DNA from: a bacterium
GTDB taxonomy: Bacteria > Armatimonadota > Fimbriimonadia > Fimbriimonadales > Fimbriimonadaceae
Reading direction: 5' to 3'
DNA: 64,000 nucleotides
Assembly (NCBI GenBank): GCA_027483535.1
Contig: JAIXUN010000003.1
Coordinates: 558,001 to 622,000, forward strand
The translations under genes were made by a program, and so were the position numbers. The notes beneath the pieces are model-generated. The model did no database searches and was not told where the DNA came from. It was given only the letters and a program-made list of their open reading frames with translations. This document shows, one piece after another, positions 17,452 through 26,099 of the stretch (position 1 is its first letter; each line of letters opens with the position of its first letter).

Positions 17452-18339
17452 TCAACTGATCGAGTGGTTGTAGAGGGAAGGTGGCCAGGATTGTGCAGTC
17501 ACATCAAACTTGAAGGAAGGCTCAATCTTGCTGCTAGCATTGTGAATTCTGAAATTGAATGTGAGTCCTCTATTGAAGCGTACAGTTTTGGAATATTTTC
17601 CACCGTTTACAGTGTCTATTCCGATTATCTGATCCGGAAGAAGAGTTTTTGGAATAGGTAACGTCCCGTTAAAGTTATTTGCTAATATTTGAACTCTCTT
17701 TGACAAGGAAATTACTTTATAGAAATCATCGTTGCCGATGAGATATCGCACCAGGCGGTTGCAAAAGTCCTTTCTATTGCGCTCGTATACTAATTCAAGC
17801 TCTGCTGAGAATGCATCCAATACTCTCCAATAGAGTTCCGCTTTCTCCGCCCGGTCTATCGAAGTCCAAGGAATCCCTTTTCGAGCCCTGAGATGAGAAA
17901 AGACTGGTAGGACATTTGACCAATAGGCGTCCGAACAACCTGTATCTGAAAGATTCCAAGACCTTACGAAGTCGATTTTATCGGAAAGTCTAGAGTGCTT
18001 GAGAGCACTGTGATTAAATTTGCATGACAACCCAATCTGCCTGCCCGTATCTGTTTCGAGAATGAGGTCGCGAACATCACCTTTCTGACCCTGATTGTCC
18101 GCTTGGAACCGTACGACTCCAGAACAATCACTGAATCTTTCCAATTCAGAAATATGCTTTATTGCCTTCACAGCATGCTTTAACATTCGCTGCTGGGTGC
18201 GCGGACTGACTACTGAAAAGCACGCTGCCGCGACTTCAGAACTGGAAGAGTTCTGAATCTCCCAACCCAAAATTTCCTTCGAGGCAATTGCATTTGCCCA
18301 CTCGAAAGCTTTTCCGTTTGTGGTTTGCGTTCCTGCCAT
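17452..18339 (-). CDS. HaeIII-family type II restriction endonuclease
   Basis: The 295-residue protein begins GKAFEWANAIA and has GDVRDLIL then IGLSCKFNHSALKHSRLSDKIDF at about residues 93-125, which I recognise as the HaeIII-type catalytic region (Asp and a Ser-Cys-Lys segment in the PD-(D/E)XK position). R.HaeIII cuts GGCC. It sits 2 bases after the stop of a methyltransferase that matches M.HaeIII closely, so GGCC is the likely site. Base composition is clearly more AT-rich than the neighbours, suggesting acquisition. ATG start at 18339. Confidence 0.88.
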   Translation of the reverse strand: MAGTQTTNGKAFEWANAIASKEILGWEIQNSSSSEVAAACFSVVSPRTQQRMLKHAVKAIKHISELERFSDCSGVVRFQADNQGQKGDVRDLILETDTGRQIGLSCKFNHSALKHSRLSDKIDFVRSWNLSDTGCSDAYWSNVLPVFSHLRARKGIPWTSIDRAEKAELYWRVLDAFSAELELVYERNRKDFCNRLVRYLIGNDDFYKVISLSKRVQILANNFNGTLPIPKTLLPDQIIGIDTVNGGKYSKTVRFNRGLTFNFRIHNASSKIEPSFKFDVTAQSWPPSLYNHSIS

Positions 18340-18341
18340 TT

Positions 18342-19445
18342 CTACAAGCTACGGCCAGCAGTCGAAGCAAACGCCGTTCTGATACTTATTGCAACATGAT
18401 ATGCCAAGGTGACTGGAACAGCATTTCCGATCATCTTATAGCCCGTTCGCGGGTGCTCGGCAACAATCTCGTAATCGTCCGGAAAAGTCTGTACCCGAGC
18501 ACACTCTCTCACCGTAAGTCGACGATAGAGAGACTCCTTGCCTGGAACGAACATCATCATCCCCGGTTCGGCATCATCTGGGATCATTTTGGGGGCTTGT
18601 GGATGAATGGGAATGTGACGATCCGATGCGAGAATCGTGTAAGAGGTCTCGTTCCAACCACGCACGCGATTGCGCGACATGAAGATTGGAGAAAATCCAA
18701 GATCAACCGCTAGGTGACCATTAAGAGCCGAACCGTCCAATGGAAGATCAGAAAGATCGGCAATTGCGTCTTTCAGCAAGACTTTCTCTTGGATCGGTTC
18801 GGGAAACTGGTAGTTAACAGATCTCAGGTCTGATCGAATTCCGATAATGAAGACTCTTTCTCGATCCTGTGGAACTCCATAGTCGCTAGCTTTCAGAAGC
18901 TTCCAATGTATTCGGTAGCCTGCTCCTTCGAGCATTTCAAGAATTTTTTCAAAAGCGTCTAAGTTTCTCCGGTGAATGAGTCCGTGAACGTTCTCTGCTA
19001 CAAAGAACTTAGGCTTCTTGTCTCGGAGTACTCGCACGTATTCATGAAAAAGCTTGCCCCTATCGTCTTCGATTCCGCGCCGTGCTCCCGCTTCACTCCA
19101 GCTTTGGCAAGGTGGTCCGCCGATTAGTCCATCCGCAAATGGAATCTGTGATGAGTCGATCTCAACTATGGAACGCGTGTCAAGATTCGTTTCCTTGAAA
19201 TATCGTCGGAAACTGGGAGCTATTGTTTTGTCGTACTCGTTCGCCCAGATGGTCTTAAACCCAGCCTTGTGAAATCCAATATCAAGCCCACCGGCACCGG
19301 AGAATAGGGAGATTATGCTGTGTAGTTCGGACGGTGGCTCGTAAATTCCAGTTGACGAGGCGGGGTCGTACGTGAAGAGAGGGGACTTCACCGACCTTTC
19401 CCTAGCCGCCCTTCGATCTCGTTTTTTGTCCGCTATCGCCTCCAT
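18342..19445 (-). CDS. DNA (cytosine-5) methyltransferase, M.HaeIII-like (GGCC)
   Basis: The 367-residue protein contains all main C5-methyltransferase motifs: SLFSGAGGLDIGFHKAGF (motif I), GGPPCQSWSEAG with the catalytic Cys (IV), FVAENVHG (VI), ASDYGVPQDRERVFIIG (VIII), and YRRLTVRECARVQTFPDD with GYKMIGNAVPV (IX-X). The IFMSRNRVR segment in the target region is the same as I recall for M.HaeIII. It should protect host GGCC sites against the adjacent endonuclease. An N-terminal tail of about 40 basic residues is extra. ATG 19445 chosen; a GTG at 19478 would add 11 residues. Confidence 0.93.
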   Translation of the reverse strand: MEAIADKKRDRRAARERSVKSPLFTYDPASSTGIYEPPSELHSIISLFSGAGGLDIGFHKAGFKTIWANEYDKTIAPSFRRYFKETNLDTRSIVEIDSSQIPFADGLIGGPPCQSWSEAGARRGIEDDRGKLFHEYVRVLRDKKPKFFVAENVHGLIHRRNLDAFEKILEMLEGAGYRIHWKLLKASDYGVPQDRERVFIIGIRSDLRSVNYQFPEPIQEKVLLKDAIADLSDLPLDGSALNGHLAVDLGFSPIFMSRNRVRGWNETSYTILASDRHIPIHPQAPKMIPDDAEPGMMMFVPGKESLYRRLTVRECARVQTFPDDYEIVAEHPRTGYKMIGNAVPVTLAYHVAISIRTAFASTAGRSL

Positions 19446-19518
19446 GCCTGTCAATATTACTACGCTCTGCGGTGACACAACGCACCAGTTATCCCCACTC
19501 AGGAGGTGTAAAACTCTT

Positions 19519-20475
19519 CTAGACCGTAGCGAGCTTCTTAGACGCTCGCCACCGATCCAACGCGACGGCGGTGAGGATAATCGCCCCGGTCAGAATCTCT
19601 TGCAGCCAATTGGGGATGCCCATGATGGTGCAGCCCATGCCGATGGTGGTCATGATGAGCACGCCAAAGGCGGCCCCCCAAAGACTCCCTTCGCCGCCGT
19701 TGAGGCTCGCTCCGCCGATTACCACCGCCGCGATCATCTTGAGTTCGTCGCCTCCGGACGAAGTGGGATCGCCCAGAGTCGTTCGACTTAAAGACATCAA
19801 TCCGGCGAGGCCGAAGAACGCCCCCGCAAGCGAATAGACCGCAACCTTAATCCGCTCCACTTTAAGCCCACAGAGCCGAGCCGCGTGTTCGTTCGAACCC
19901 ACAGCGACCACATTCCGACCAAAGGTCGTATGGGTGAGAGCCCAAGAAGCAAGGCCGACCAGAAGCAGCCACAGCCAAGCCCCCGGTGCCAGGACCATCC
20001 ACTTTTGGGAAGGGGAGAGGGCGGAGGCCATGTGGAACATCCACGAATCCTCGCCTGTAGATAGCGTCTTCTCGCCCGAGATTCCCTTAGCGATGCCCCG
20101 AATGGCGAGCATCGATCCGAGGGTGACAATGAAGGGTCCGGCTTTGAGTCCGGCGGTTGCCAGACCGTTCATCAACCCAGAGGTGAGGCCCGCAAGCACA
20201 CAGGCAAGAAGCGCAAGAATCGGATTGTGCGTGGCGTTGAGAGTAGCCGCTCCGCAAACGGTGGCGAACGCAGCGACGGAACCTGCCGAGAGGTCGATTC
20301 CCCCGCTGATGATCACGTAGGTCATTCCCACCGCACCAAGGCCGATGATGATCGACTGCCGCATCATCAGTTCGAGGTTGCTCAGAGAGAGAAACGTGGC
20401 AGGTTTCAGGATGGAAAAGAGGGCGTACACCGCCACCCAAGCCAAGAACACTCCAACTACCGAATTCTTCTTCAT
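19519..20475 (-). CDS. Sugar ABC transporter permease (RbsC-like)
   Basis: This 318-residue membrane protein has about 8-10 hydrophobic helices and the ribose-type permease blocks AVGMTYVIISGGIDLSAGSVAAF, GPFIVTLGSMLAIRGIA and ERIKVAVYSLAGAFFGLAGLM...DPTSSGGDELKMIAAVVIGGASLNGGEGS. It forms the membrane channel of a CUT2-type sugar importer with the two genes upstream. ATG 20475 has GGGAGTGG before it; a TTG at 20496 is possible but would almost touch the ATPase stop. Confidence 0.93.
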   Translation of the reverse strand: MKKNSVVGVFLAWVAVYALFSILKPATFLSLSNLELMMRQSIIIGLGAVGMTYVIISGGIDLSAGSVAAFATVCGAATLNATHNPILALLACVLAGLTSGLMNGLATAGLKAGPFIVTLGSMLAIRGIAKGISGEKTLSTGEDSWMFHMASALSPSQKWMVLAPGAWLWLLLVGLASWALTHTTFGRNVVAVGSNEHAARLCGLKVERIKVAVYSLAGAFFGLAGLMSLSRTTLGDPTSSGGDELKMIAAVVIGGASLNGGEGSLWGAAFGVLIMTTIGMGCTIMGIPNWLQEILTGAIILTAVALDRWRASKKLATV

Positions 20476-20499
20476 GTGTCCACTCCCAATCCCCAATGC

Positions 20500-21948
20500 C
20501 TAGGCCAAACAGTCCTTCAATATCGATTCCGGAGTTGCCGTTGACGCCCGTTGCACGCTCACCAGCGAGCCCCGACTCATCACCGCGATCCGGTCGCAAA
20601 TCCCTAGTAACTCCGGCAGATAGGACCCCGCCATCAACACGGTTTTGCCCTCGTTCGCCACGCGATCGATCTCGCGGTAAAGGTCGGTTTTGCTTCCGAT
20701 ATCGATTCCGCGAGTGGGCTCGTCCAGCAAAAAGACCTCGCAGTCGGCATTCAAAAGTCGGGCAAAGGCCACCTTCTGCTGATTCCCGCCGCTGAGCTCT
20801 CGAACCCGGTTTTGAGTGCCCGCGTACTTGGTAGAGAGTCGCTTCAGCCAGTCATCCGCGGCAAGGTCTTCAACCCTATCCTTTACCATCATCCCCCGCC
20901 GAGAGGGGAGATGAACGTTTTCCGTAAGCGAAAGGTCCAGGTGGACGCCGTCCACTTTCCGTTCCTCACTCACAAATCCAACACGTTGTTGCCAAGAGGC
21001 GGTTGGGTGAGTCACCGCATTGCCTTGGACCGTAATGCTCCCCGAGGCGACCTTATCCAGGCCCATTATCGCGCGGAGCAGTTCCGTTCGTCCCGAGCCT
21101 TGTAGCCCCGCGATACCAAGCACCTCACCCGGAAAAGCTTGAAGGGTCACCTCGTTCAGCCGACCATCCGCTTGCGAGACGCCGGATACGTCGATGCTCG
21201 GTGCAAGCCCAGCATCGGGTGCGTAGCCTCGGTGCGATCGGGGAAAGATCTCGGAGATGGTTCGCCCAACCATGGCGGTCACGATCTGTTCGTCGGTGAG
21301 AGTCCCGGTTGCTTGTTGAAGAATGCGCTCTCCGTCTCGAAGGATGAGCACCTGATCGCTGATTTCCCGAACCTCCTCCAAGAAGTGAGAGATGTAAACC
21401 ACCAGCCTGCCTTCTTCGCGGAGGCGCCCAATGAGTCGGAAGAGCTTGGTTTTTTCCTCGGAGGTCAAGCTACTGGTCGGCTCATCCAGCAAGACGAGAG
21501 GAGCGTTCTGGGCGATACTGCGGGCGATTTCGAGGACCTGTCGAGACGACACCGGAAGCGTGCCGGCAATGGCACTGGCCGAAATGTGATCAAAGCCCAG
21601 ATCGTTGAGGATCTGTTGGGCTTCTAGAATTCGCCGTTTTGGGGAAAAGGTAAAGCCACGTTCCAGCCCAAGGAAGATGTTCTCAGCGGCGGTGAGGTGT
21701 GGGCATTGAGCCAGCTCTTGGTGGACCAGCAACACTCGCGGATCGTTGGAGGCAATCGGCTTGCCCGCAAGTTGAACGGTTCCCGAATCGGGAAGGAGTT
21801 CGCCTTTGAGAATGCGCATCAGCGTGCTTTTGCCACTGCCGTTCTCTCCGACAATGGCAAGCACCTGACCCGCTTCCGCAGTAAAGCCGACCTCGTTAAG
21901 CGCGACGGTTGCGCCGAATCGCTTCCCAATTCCTTCCGCAACCAGCAT
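20500..21948 (-). CDS. Sugar ABC transporter ATP-binding protein (RbsA/MglA-like, two ATPase domains)
   Basis: The 482-residue protein has two tandem ABC domains. The first has Walker A GENGSGKST at about 34-42 and Walker B LVLLDEPTS. Its signature region is VSSRQVLEIA, a divergent form. The second has the degenerate P-loop GLQGSGRTE, signature LSGGNQQKV and FLLDEPTRGIDIGSK. This layout is diagnostic of CUT2 sugar importers. ATG start is 4 bases from the binding-protein stop, so the three genes are one operon. Confidence 0.95.
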   Translation of the reverse strand: MLVAEGIGKRFGATVALNEVGFTAEAGQVLAIVGENGSGKSTLMRILKGELLPDSGTVQLAGKPIASNDPRVLLVHQELAQCPHLTAAENIFLGLERGFTFSPKRRILEAQQILNDLGFDHISASAIAGTLPVSSRQVLEIARSIAQNAPLVLLDEPTSSLTSEEKTKLFRLIGRLREEGRLVVYISHFLEEVREISDQVLILRDGERILQQATGTLTDEQIVTAMVGRTISEIFPRSHRGYAPDAGLAPSIDVSGVSQADGRLNEVTLQAFPGEVLGIAGLQGSGRTELLRAIMGLDKVASGSITVQGNAVTHPTASWQQRVGFVSEERKVDGVHLDLSLTENVHLPSRRGMMVKDRVEDLAADDWLKRLSTKYAGTQNRVRELSGGNQQKVAFARLLNADCEVFLLDEPTRGIDIGSKTDLYREIDRVANEGKTVLMAGSYLPELLGICDRIAVMSRGSLVSVQRASTATPESILKDCLA

Positions 21949-21951
21949 CTG

Positions 21952-22959
21952 TTACGACTTTGGCAAAACCGCTTTCACTTCTTCGGTATCGAGGTTCTCT
22001 TTGGTGACGAACACCGCACCCGAGTCCACCTTGGCCTCGACGGGCTTCTTATCGAGATGGTCGACCGCGGAAACAACTCCGAGGTAACCCATCTTCACCG
22101 GGTTTTGAAGCAAGAGGCCAACGATATCGCCTTTAGCAACGCCTTCGACAAGCTCTTTGGACGAGTCGAAGCCAACCAGCTTGACCTTTCCAAGCAAGCC
22201 CGCACTCTGGAGGGCTCGCATCATGCCAAAGGTGGTGGATTCGTTGCAGGTGAAGATGCCATCTACCTTGAGCGTTCCGCCCTCGCTGAACCGTTGGATG
22301 AGGCTTTCTGAAGCCGATTGGGCGCTCTCGCGGGTTGCACCACCGAACTGCTCGCTGCTGACCACCTCGAGGCCGAGTTTCTTAGCCTCTTCCAAGAAGC
22401 CTTCTTCTCTTGCCATGGTGCTTGCCGAACCTTCTTGGTAGCGGAGAACGAGCACTTTGCCCTTTCCACCCATGGCTTTGGCCAGATTCTGTGCGCAAAC
22501 CTTTCCAGCGGCGAAGTTATCGGTGGCAATGTAGGAAACGGGTTCCAGGCCCTTGATGCCGCTATCGACAATGACCACCGGAATGCCCGCGTCCATGGCG
22601 TCCTTCGAAGGTCGAGTGAGGGCGCTCTCATCGAGCGGGGCGAGGACGATAGCGTCCACCTTCTCATTCGTAAAGCTTTCGATGACCTTCACTTGGTCGG
22701 CGCGATCGTCCTCTTTCAGAGGGGCTTTCCAAAGAAGCTCCACTCCCTTCTCTGCAGCGGCCTTTTCTGCACCCGCCTGCATGGCTTTCCAAAACTCGTG
22801 AGTGGAACCCTTTGGAACAAAAGCGATTCGTCTCTTGGCGCCCGAGGTGTTGCCAGAGGTCGCGCTCGTGGAGGCTTCGTTGGGCTTTTCAGAGCCAGAC
22901 GACCCGCATCCAACGAGCAGGAGAGAAAGAACTATGCCGATCGCGACGTTACGAAGCAT
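21952..22959 (-). CDS. Sugar ABC transporter substrate-binding lipoprotein (RbsB-like)
   Basis: The 335-residue protein starts with a lipoprotein signal ending in the lipobox LLVGC near residue 18, followed by a Ser/Gly/Asn linker. The periplasmic-binding fold type I is clear: RIAFVPKGSTHEFWKAMQAGAEKAAAEKGVEL, VDAIVLAPLDESAL, GIPVVIVDSGI and DGIFTCNESTTFGMMRAL. It delivers the sugar to the permease. It is first in the operon. The ligand cannot be read from sequence. Confidence 0.93.
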   Translation of the reverse strand: MLRNVAIGIVLSLLLVGCGSSGSEKPNEASTSATSGNTSGAKRRIAFVPKGSTHEFWKAMQAGAEKAAAEKGVELLWKAPLKEDDRADQVKVIESFTNEKVDAIVLAPLDESALTRPSKDAMDAGIPVVIVDSGIKGLEPVSYIATDNFAAGKVCAQNLAKAMGGKGKVLVLRYQEGSASTMAREEGFLEEAKKLGLEVVSSEQFGGATRESAQSASESLIQRFSEGGTLKVDGIFTCNESTTFGMMRALQSAGLLGKVKLVGFDSSKELVEGVAKGDIVGLLLQNPVKMGYLGVVSAVDHLDKKPVEAKVDSGAVFVTKENLDTEEVKAVLPKS

Positions 22960-23010
22960 CGGTAGATGCTACACCGATTGGCGCATCCTGTCAGCCAAAC
23001 TGGCGCGATA

Positions 23011-23763
23011 TCAGCGTGTTCCGTTCGTTAAGAGACTTAGAACCTGGGGAAAAACGCGGGCAGACTCCCCGGTTTGAAGCGTTTTCTCCTCAGCTTTCGC
23101 GTCTGCCTTTGGGGTGATCAATAAGGTCGGACCCTCAAACGCGGTGACAACGCCTTTCTGAACTGTGATGTACGCTCGCTCTTCGATCCCCAGGCCAATG
23201 ACTTTTCGCTCGCCAACCATAGCGCGCAGACGGTCTTGCCGATTTCGCTTGAAAAAGTGTTGATCGAGGATCGCACCGGGGAGGACTCCCAACCCTTTAA
23301 CGGTTTCGTTCCCGTTGCCGGTGGGCATCCACTCGCCAATCAACGAAGCACCGGCGCTGGTTCCGGCGATAACTCCCCCGCGACCGAAGATGCTTCGAAT
23401 CGCCTCGGGCACTTTAGATGATTCGGGGAAGCGAGCGACGAATCTGTTCTGGTCGCCCCCGGACATGAAAACGCCCTTCGCGTCTTTAAGGGAGGCCAGG
23501 ATATCTTCCGCTTTCTCGGAAGTGGGCGCATCCACGTTCTTAGCACCGGCCTTTTCGAAGAACTCCTTTAGAGCCGCTGCCGATTGATTTGGATTTTCGC
23601 GAGAGTGAGCCAAAACGACCAACTTTGAACCGCCGCAATGTTCGGCGATGAGCTTGGCGGCAGTATCCTATTCTCGACCTCCGCCCAAGATGACCAGAAG
23701 GCCGTTTGGTTCTTGTGGCATCGCGAGGGAGACGGCAAGAGCGATTGCGCTCAGGCTAACCAA
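23011..23763 (-). pseudogene. Cyanophycinase-like peptidase (S51) with an in-frame TAG
   Basis: Reading from the TTG at 23763 (GAGGAA ribosome site) gives a signal peptide (SLSAIALAVSLAMPQ), then GLLVILGGGRE, an in-frame TAG at 23668-23670 (codon 32), and the same frame continues as DTAAKLIAEHCGGSKLVVLAHSRENPN. The rest is a standard S51 core: GVFMSGGDQNRF, the catalytic-serine motif VIAGTSAGASL, and DQHFFKRNRQDRLRAMV. Cyanophycinases hydrolyse beta-Asp-Arg polymers. The stop falls in the conserved GGG(x)D region, so the first part alone cannot work. Downstream re-initiation at TTG 23622 would lack strand one and the signal peptide. A sequencing error or readthrough remains possible. The start overlaps the tetR stop by 8 bases. 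Confidence 0.78.
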
Positions 23764-24337
23764 CGGATTCCTCGGTGGCTAAAGCGAATTGGAACAATTG
23801 AGCCAGTTCGGCTCTTGCCGAGGGACGACCCAGTTCCAGCAAGCGAGCTTTCATCTCGCCGAGTTCCGAGGGCGTCATTCGGCTAACCCCGAGCATCTCC
23901 GTCAGATAGTAGCCATCGATCGCGGAAGCAATGACTCTGGCCGTTCCCGGGTCGACTCCGCCCTTCACGGCTAAGTCGCTCAACCACTCGCTGTACTTAG
24001 ATTGGAATCGGGTGCCAAATCCGGGCTCGTTCATGCAGCAAGTGATGAGCGCGGCAATTCGGTTCTTCTGCCGTAAGTCTTGGGAAAAGGCGCCTTCGAT
24101 AGTGGCTTCGATCATGGTGGCTCCTGCGGCCATCCGGCTATCGCACTCGGCTTCGAACTCGGCGATGATCCGCTCTGTCATTGCCGTTACAAGCGACTCC
24201 TTGTTCTTGAAGTGATAGAACACACCGCCTTTGCTCATGCCGGCCTTTGCGGCCACACGGTCGATGGTCAATCCGCCGATGCCCTCTTGCACAACCATCA
24301 TCATGGCCGTATCCAAAATGCGGTCTCTTACTTCCAC
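23756..24337 (-). CDS. TetR family transcriptional regulator
   Basis: The 193-residue protein has a TetR helix-turn-helix: RDRILDTAMMMVVQEG then LTIDRVAAKAGMSKGGVFYHFKNKESLV at residues 4-50. The C-terminal ligand-binding half is diverged (a TetR_C-like, CMNEPGFGTRF region). A perfect 26-bp palindrome lies 5 bases before its ATG, so autoregulation is likely. It is coupled to the cyanophycinase-like gene by overlap. Confidence 0.92.
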   Translation of the reverse strand: MEVRDRILDTAMMMVVQEGIGGLTIDRVAAKAGMSKGGVFYHFKNKESLVTAMTERIIAEFEAECDSRMAAGATMIEATIEGAFSQDLRQKNRIAALITCCMNEPGFGTRFQSKYSEWLSDLAVKGGVDPGTARVIASAIDGYYLTEMLGVSRMTPSELGEMKARLLELGRPSARAELAQLFQFALATEESVG

Positions 24338-24342
24338 AACGA

Positions 24343-24368
24343 AACTATACCGACCGGTCGGTATAGTT
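24343..24368. promoter_or_regulatory. Perfect 26-bp palindrome, probable TetR operator
   Basis: Positions 24343-24368 read identically on both strands, with the core ACCGACCGGTCGGT flanked by AACTAT and ATAGTT. This resembles classical TetR-family operators. It lies directly in front of the tetR gene at 24337 and would overlap its promoter. Confidence 0.85.
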
Positions 24369-24382
24369 GTTTCAATGCATGT

Positions 24383-24417
24383 AAAAAAACGCCCGCGAAC
24401 TTAACATCGCGGGCGTT
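24383..24417 (-). terminator. Rho-independent terminator of the dehydrogenase gene
   Basis: On the minus strand an 11-bp stem (AACGCCCGCGA / TCGCGGGCGTT) with an eight-base loop ends in a run of seven Ts. It begins about 20 bases after the stop of the malate/lactate dehydrogenase gene. Confidence 0.92.
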
Positions 24418-24438
24418 GGTCCTACAGTCCTTGAGGGC

Positions 24439-25371
24439 TTAGGAGATTTGTGCGTAGATTTCTTTGAGCGAGGCGGCCGACTTGTGCAGAAGATCCTTCT
24501 CTTCGTCGGTGACCTGCGGCTCGATGATCTCGACAACGCCGTGTCGACCGACGCGGGTCGGTAGCGAGAGCGAAATGTCGGAGATACCAAGCTTGCCCGA
24601 TTGAACTGCCGACACCGGGAGCACCTGGTGCTTGTCCAGAGCGATTGCCTCGACGACTTCCTTAATGGAGACGCCAACGGCTCGTCCTGCGCCGCCCTTC
24701 AGGCGAATAACTTCTGCGCCGGACTTTCGAGTGAACTCGAAAACGTCCTTCACCTTGGCTTCATCAACGCCCGGATAGCTGGTGAGCGGGATGCCTGCCA
24801 CGGTTGCGGCGCTGAGGATCGGCACCATGGTGTCGCCGTGCTCTCCAAGAACGAGCGCCTTGACGTCCGGAGCCGGAAGGTTGAGCGCATCAGCGAGAAG
24901 GGATCGGAATCGAGCCGTATCCAAAACCGTTCCAAGACCCAATACTTGCGCCTCGGGGAGAATGCCGCTCTTGGCTGCCAGGTGAGTCAGGATGTCGACC
25001 GGGTTAGAGACAACCACGATGGTCGCGCCCTCGTTGAGCGTGCAACCCTTCACGGATTCGAGAATGCCCTTGAAGAGACCTACGTTTCGGTTGATCAGGT
25101 CAAGTCGGGTCTCGTCTGGCTTGCGTCGCAAACCGGCGGTGATGACCACACAGTCCGATCCGTTTACGATGCCGTATTCGTTGCTGGACGTGAACTTGAT
25201 GTTCGAGGTGAGCGAAGAGCCGTGGCGAAGGTCCAGAGCCTCGCCCGCAGCCATGTCCGGGTTGGCATCTACCAAGGCGATTTCACTGACAACGCCGCCC
25301 AATTGGAGCGCGTACGCCGCATCCGAACCGACGCGACCACCACCACCGACGATTGCTACTTTGAATCCCAT
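24439..25371 (-). CDS. Malate/lactate dehydrogenase family protein, probably malate dehydrogenase
   Basis: The 310-residue protein has an N-terminal NAD-binding VAIVGGGGRVGSDAAY, the active loop TAGLRRKPDETRLDLINRN near residues 80-98, VVSNPVDILTHLA and the catalytic-His segment LGEHGDTMVP. Its overall pattern is LDH-like (ETRLDL, GTVLDTARFR). In the loop the residue that is Gln in lactate dehydrogenases is Arg here, which favours oxaloacetate/malate. It would act in the TCA cycle. It has its own terminator and is not in an operon. Confidence 0.9.
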   Translation of the reverse strand: MGFKVAIVGGGGRVGSDAAYALQLGGVVSEIALVDANPDMAAGEALDLRHGSSLTSNIKFTSSNEYGIVNGSDCVVITAGLRRKPDETRLDLINRNVGLFKGILESVKGCTLNEGATIVVVSNPVDILTHLAAKSGILPEAQVLGLGTVLDTARFRSLLADALNLPAPDVKALVLGEHGDTMVPILSAATVAGIPLTSYPGVDEAKVKDVFEFTRKSGAEVIRLKGGAGRAVGVSIKEVVEAIALDKHQVLPVSAVQSGKLGISDISLSLPTRVGRHGVVEIIEPQVTDEEKDLLHKSAASLKEIYAQIS

Positions 25372-25564
25372 AGTTTCACGATCCCTTGAGAAAGGTTCTT
25401 TTCAAGTATGGCAGTTCAAAGCGTGCTCTCGTTTGCGACCGCTCGCTTGGTGAACTCAAATCAAACAATGGTGAGGGTGAAAATCGCTACTGACTTGCGT
25501 CTTTTCGTTGGAATCGCAAAACCGGTGCGGCAACGACGAAAATCGGAAACGAACCTGAGGCCAA

Positions 25565-25691
25565 AAGCGTCAATCTCGATACAGTCGAATCCGAGCGACG
25601 CTCGGAACGGGGGACCCACATTGGGGGCGTATCGCGAATTTCGCGAAGGATACTTTCGGTCCTAGCCCGGCAGCTAACCTCGTAGACGCAT
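25565..25691 (+). promoter_or_regulatory. c-di-AMP riboswitch (ydaO/yuaA motif)
   Basis: The segment carries the conserved parts of the ydaO/yuaA aptamer in order. The 5' strand GCGTCAATCTCGAT is at 25567, then a small hairpin CCGAGC/GCTCGG at 25591-25605. The hallmark GGGGGACCCA follows at 25609-25618, then a GCGAATTTCGC hairpin near 25634. The highly conserved CAGCTAACCTCGTA is at 25671-25684. Closing P1 pairs GCGTC 25567-25571 with GACGC 25685-25689. Downstream, GGAACC/GGTTCC (25700-25717) forms a hairpin just before a strong AGGAGGT ribosome site at 25734, so control of translation is likely; no T-tract is seen. Known members sense cyclic di-AMP. Confidence 0.93.
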
Positions 25692-25745
25692 CGGAAGTTG
25701 GAACCGACGATGGTTCCCCTGACCCGCAAACGCAGGAGGTGTTGT

Positions 25746-26090
25746 TTGCTCACATTGCAGAAACTACAACAGAAGGTGGAAGAAACCCGGACCGGCTCCG
25801 AGGGTGGACTCTCCAAAGTGCGCCGCTTGTTGCGCCTGGAACGGCAGATGAAGGCCCTCTCGACCCACTTTATGGACGAGGGATTCAAGGCGCACCACTT
25901 AGGACAAGAGGCTCAGAAAAAGCACTTTTGGAACGCCTCTGCAAACGTTTTGGCGGTTGCCGAAAAGTGCCGCCGATACGCTCGTGAAGCACTTCAAACT
26001 CAGCCCCGGCGGCTCACGTTTGGCTACACCCCTCAGAAACAAGCCGTCCCACGTTGGGAACGCGGTCGAAGGGATCTGAAGAACGGCTAA
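25746..26090 (+). CDS. Small protein of unknown function under the c-di-AMP riboswitch
   Basis: I do not recognise this 114-residue protein. It is basic and almost all helical, with coiled-coil-like repeats (LQKLQQKVEETRTG, VRRLLRLERQMKALSTHFM) and an Ala-rich helix (NASANVLAVAEKCRRYAREAL), then a Pro/Arg-rich tail. No signal peptide or membrane helix is seen. The TTG start is chosen because AGGAGGT ends 5 bases upstream; an in-frame ATG at 25710 would put the riboswitch expression hairpin inside the gene. It is followed 9 bases later by trpG/pabA, so both are probably riboswitch-controlled. Confidence 0.72.
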   Translation: MLTLQKLQQKVEETRTGSEGGLSKVRRLLRLERQMKALSTHFMDEGFKAHHLGQEAQKKHFWNASANVLAVAEKCRRYAREALQTQPRRLTFGYTPQKQAVPRWERGRRDLKNG

Positions 26091-26099
26091 AATGGCTCC

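Noticed and set aside
25487-25888. 133-residue minus-strand frame over the riboswitch
   Set aside because: The plus strand here is a conserved RNA aptamer plus a gene with a strong ribosome site; the minus product has no coding-like features.
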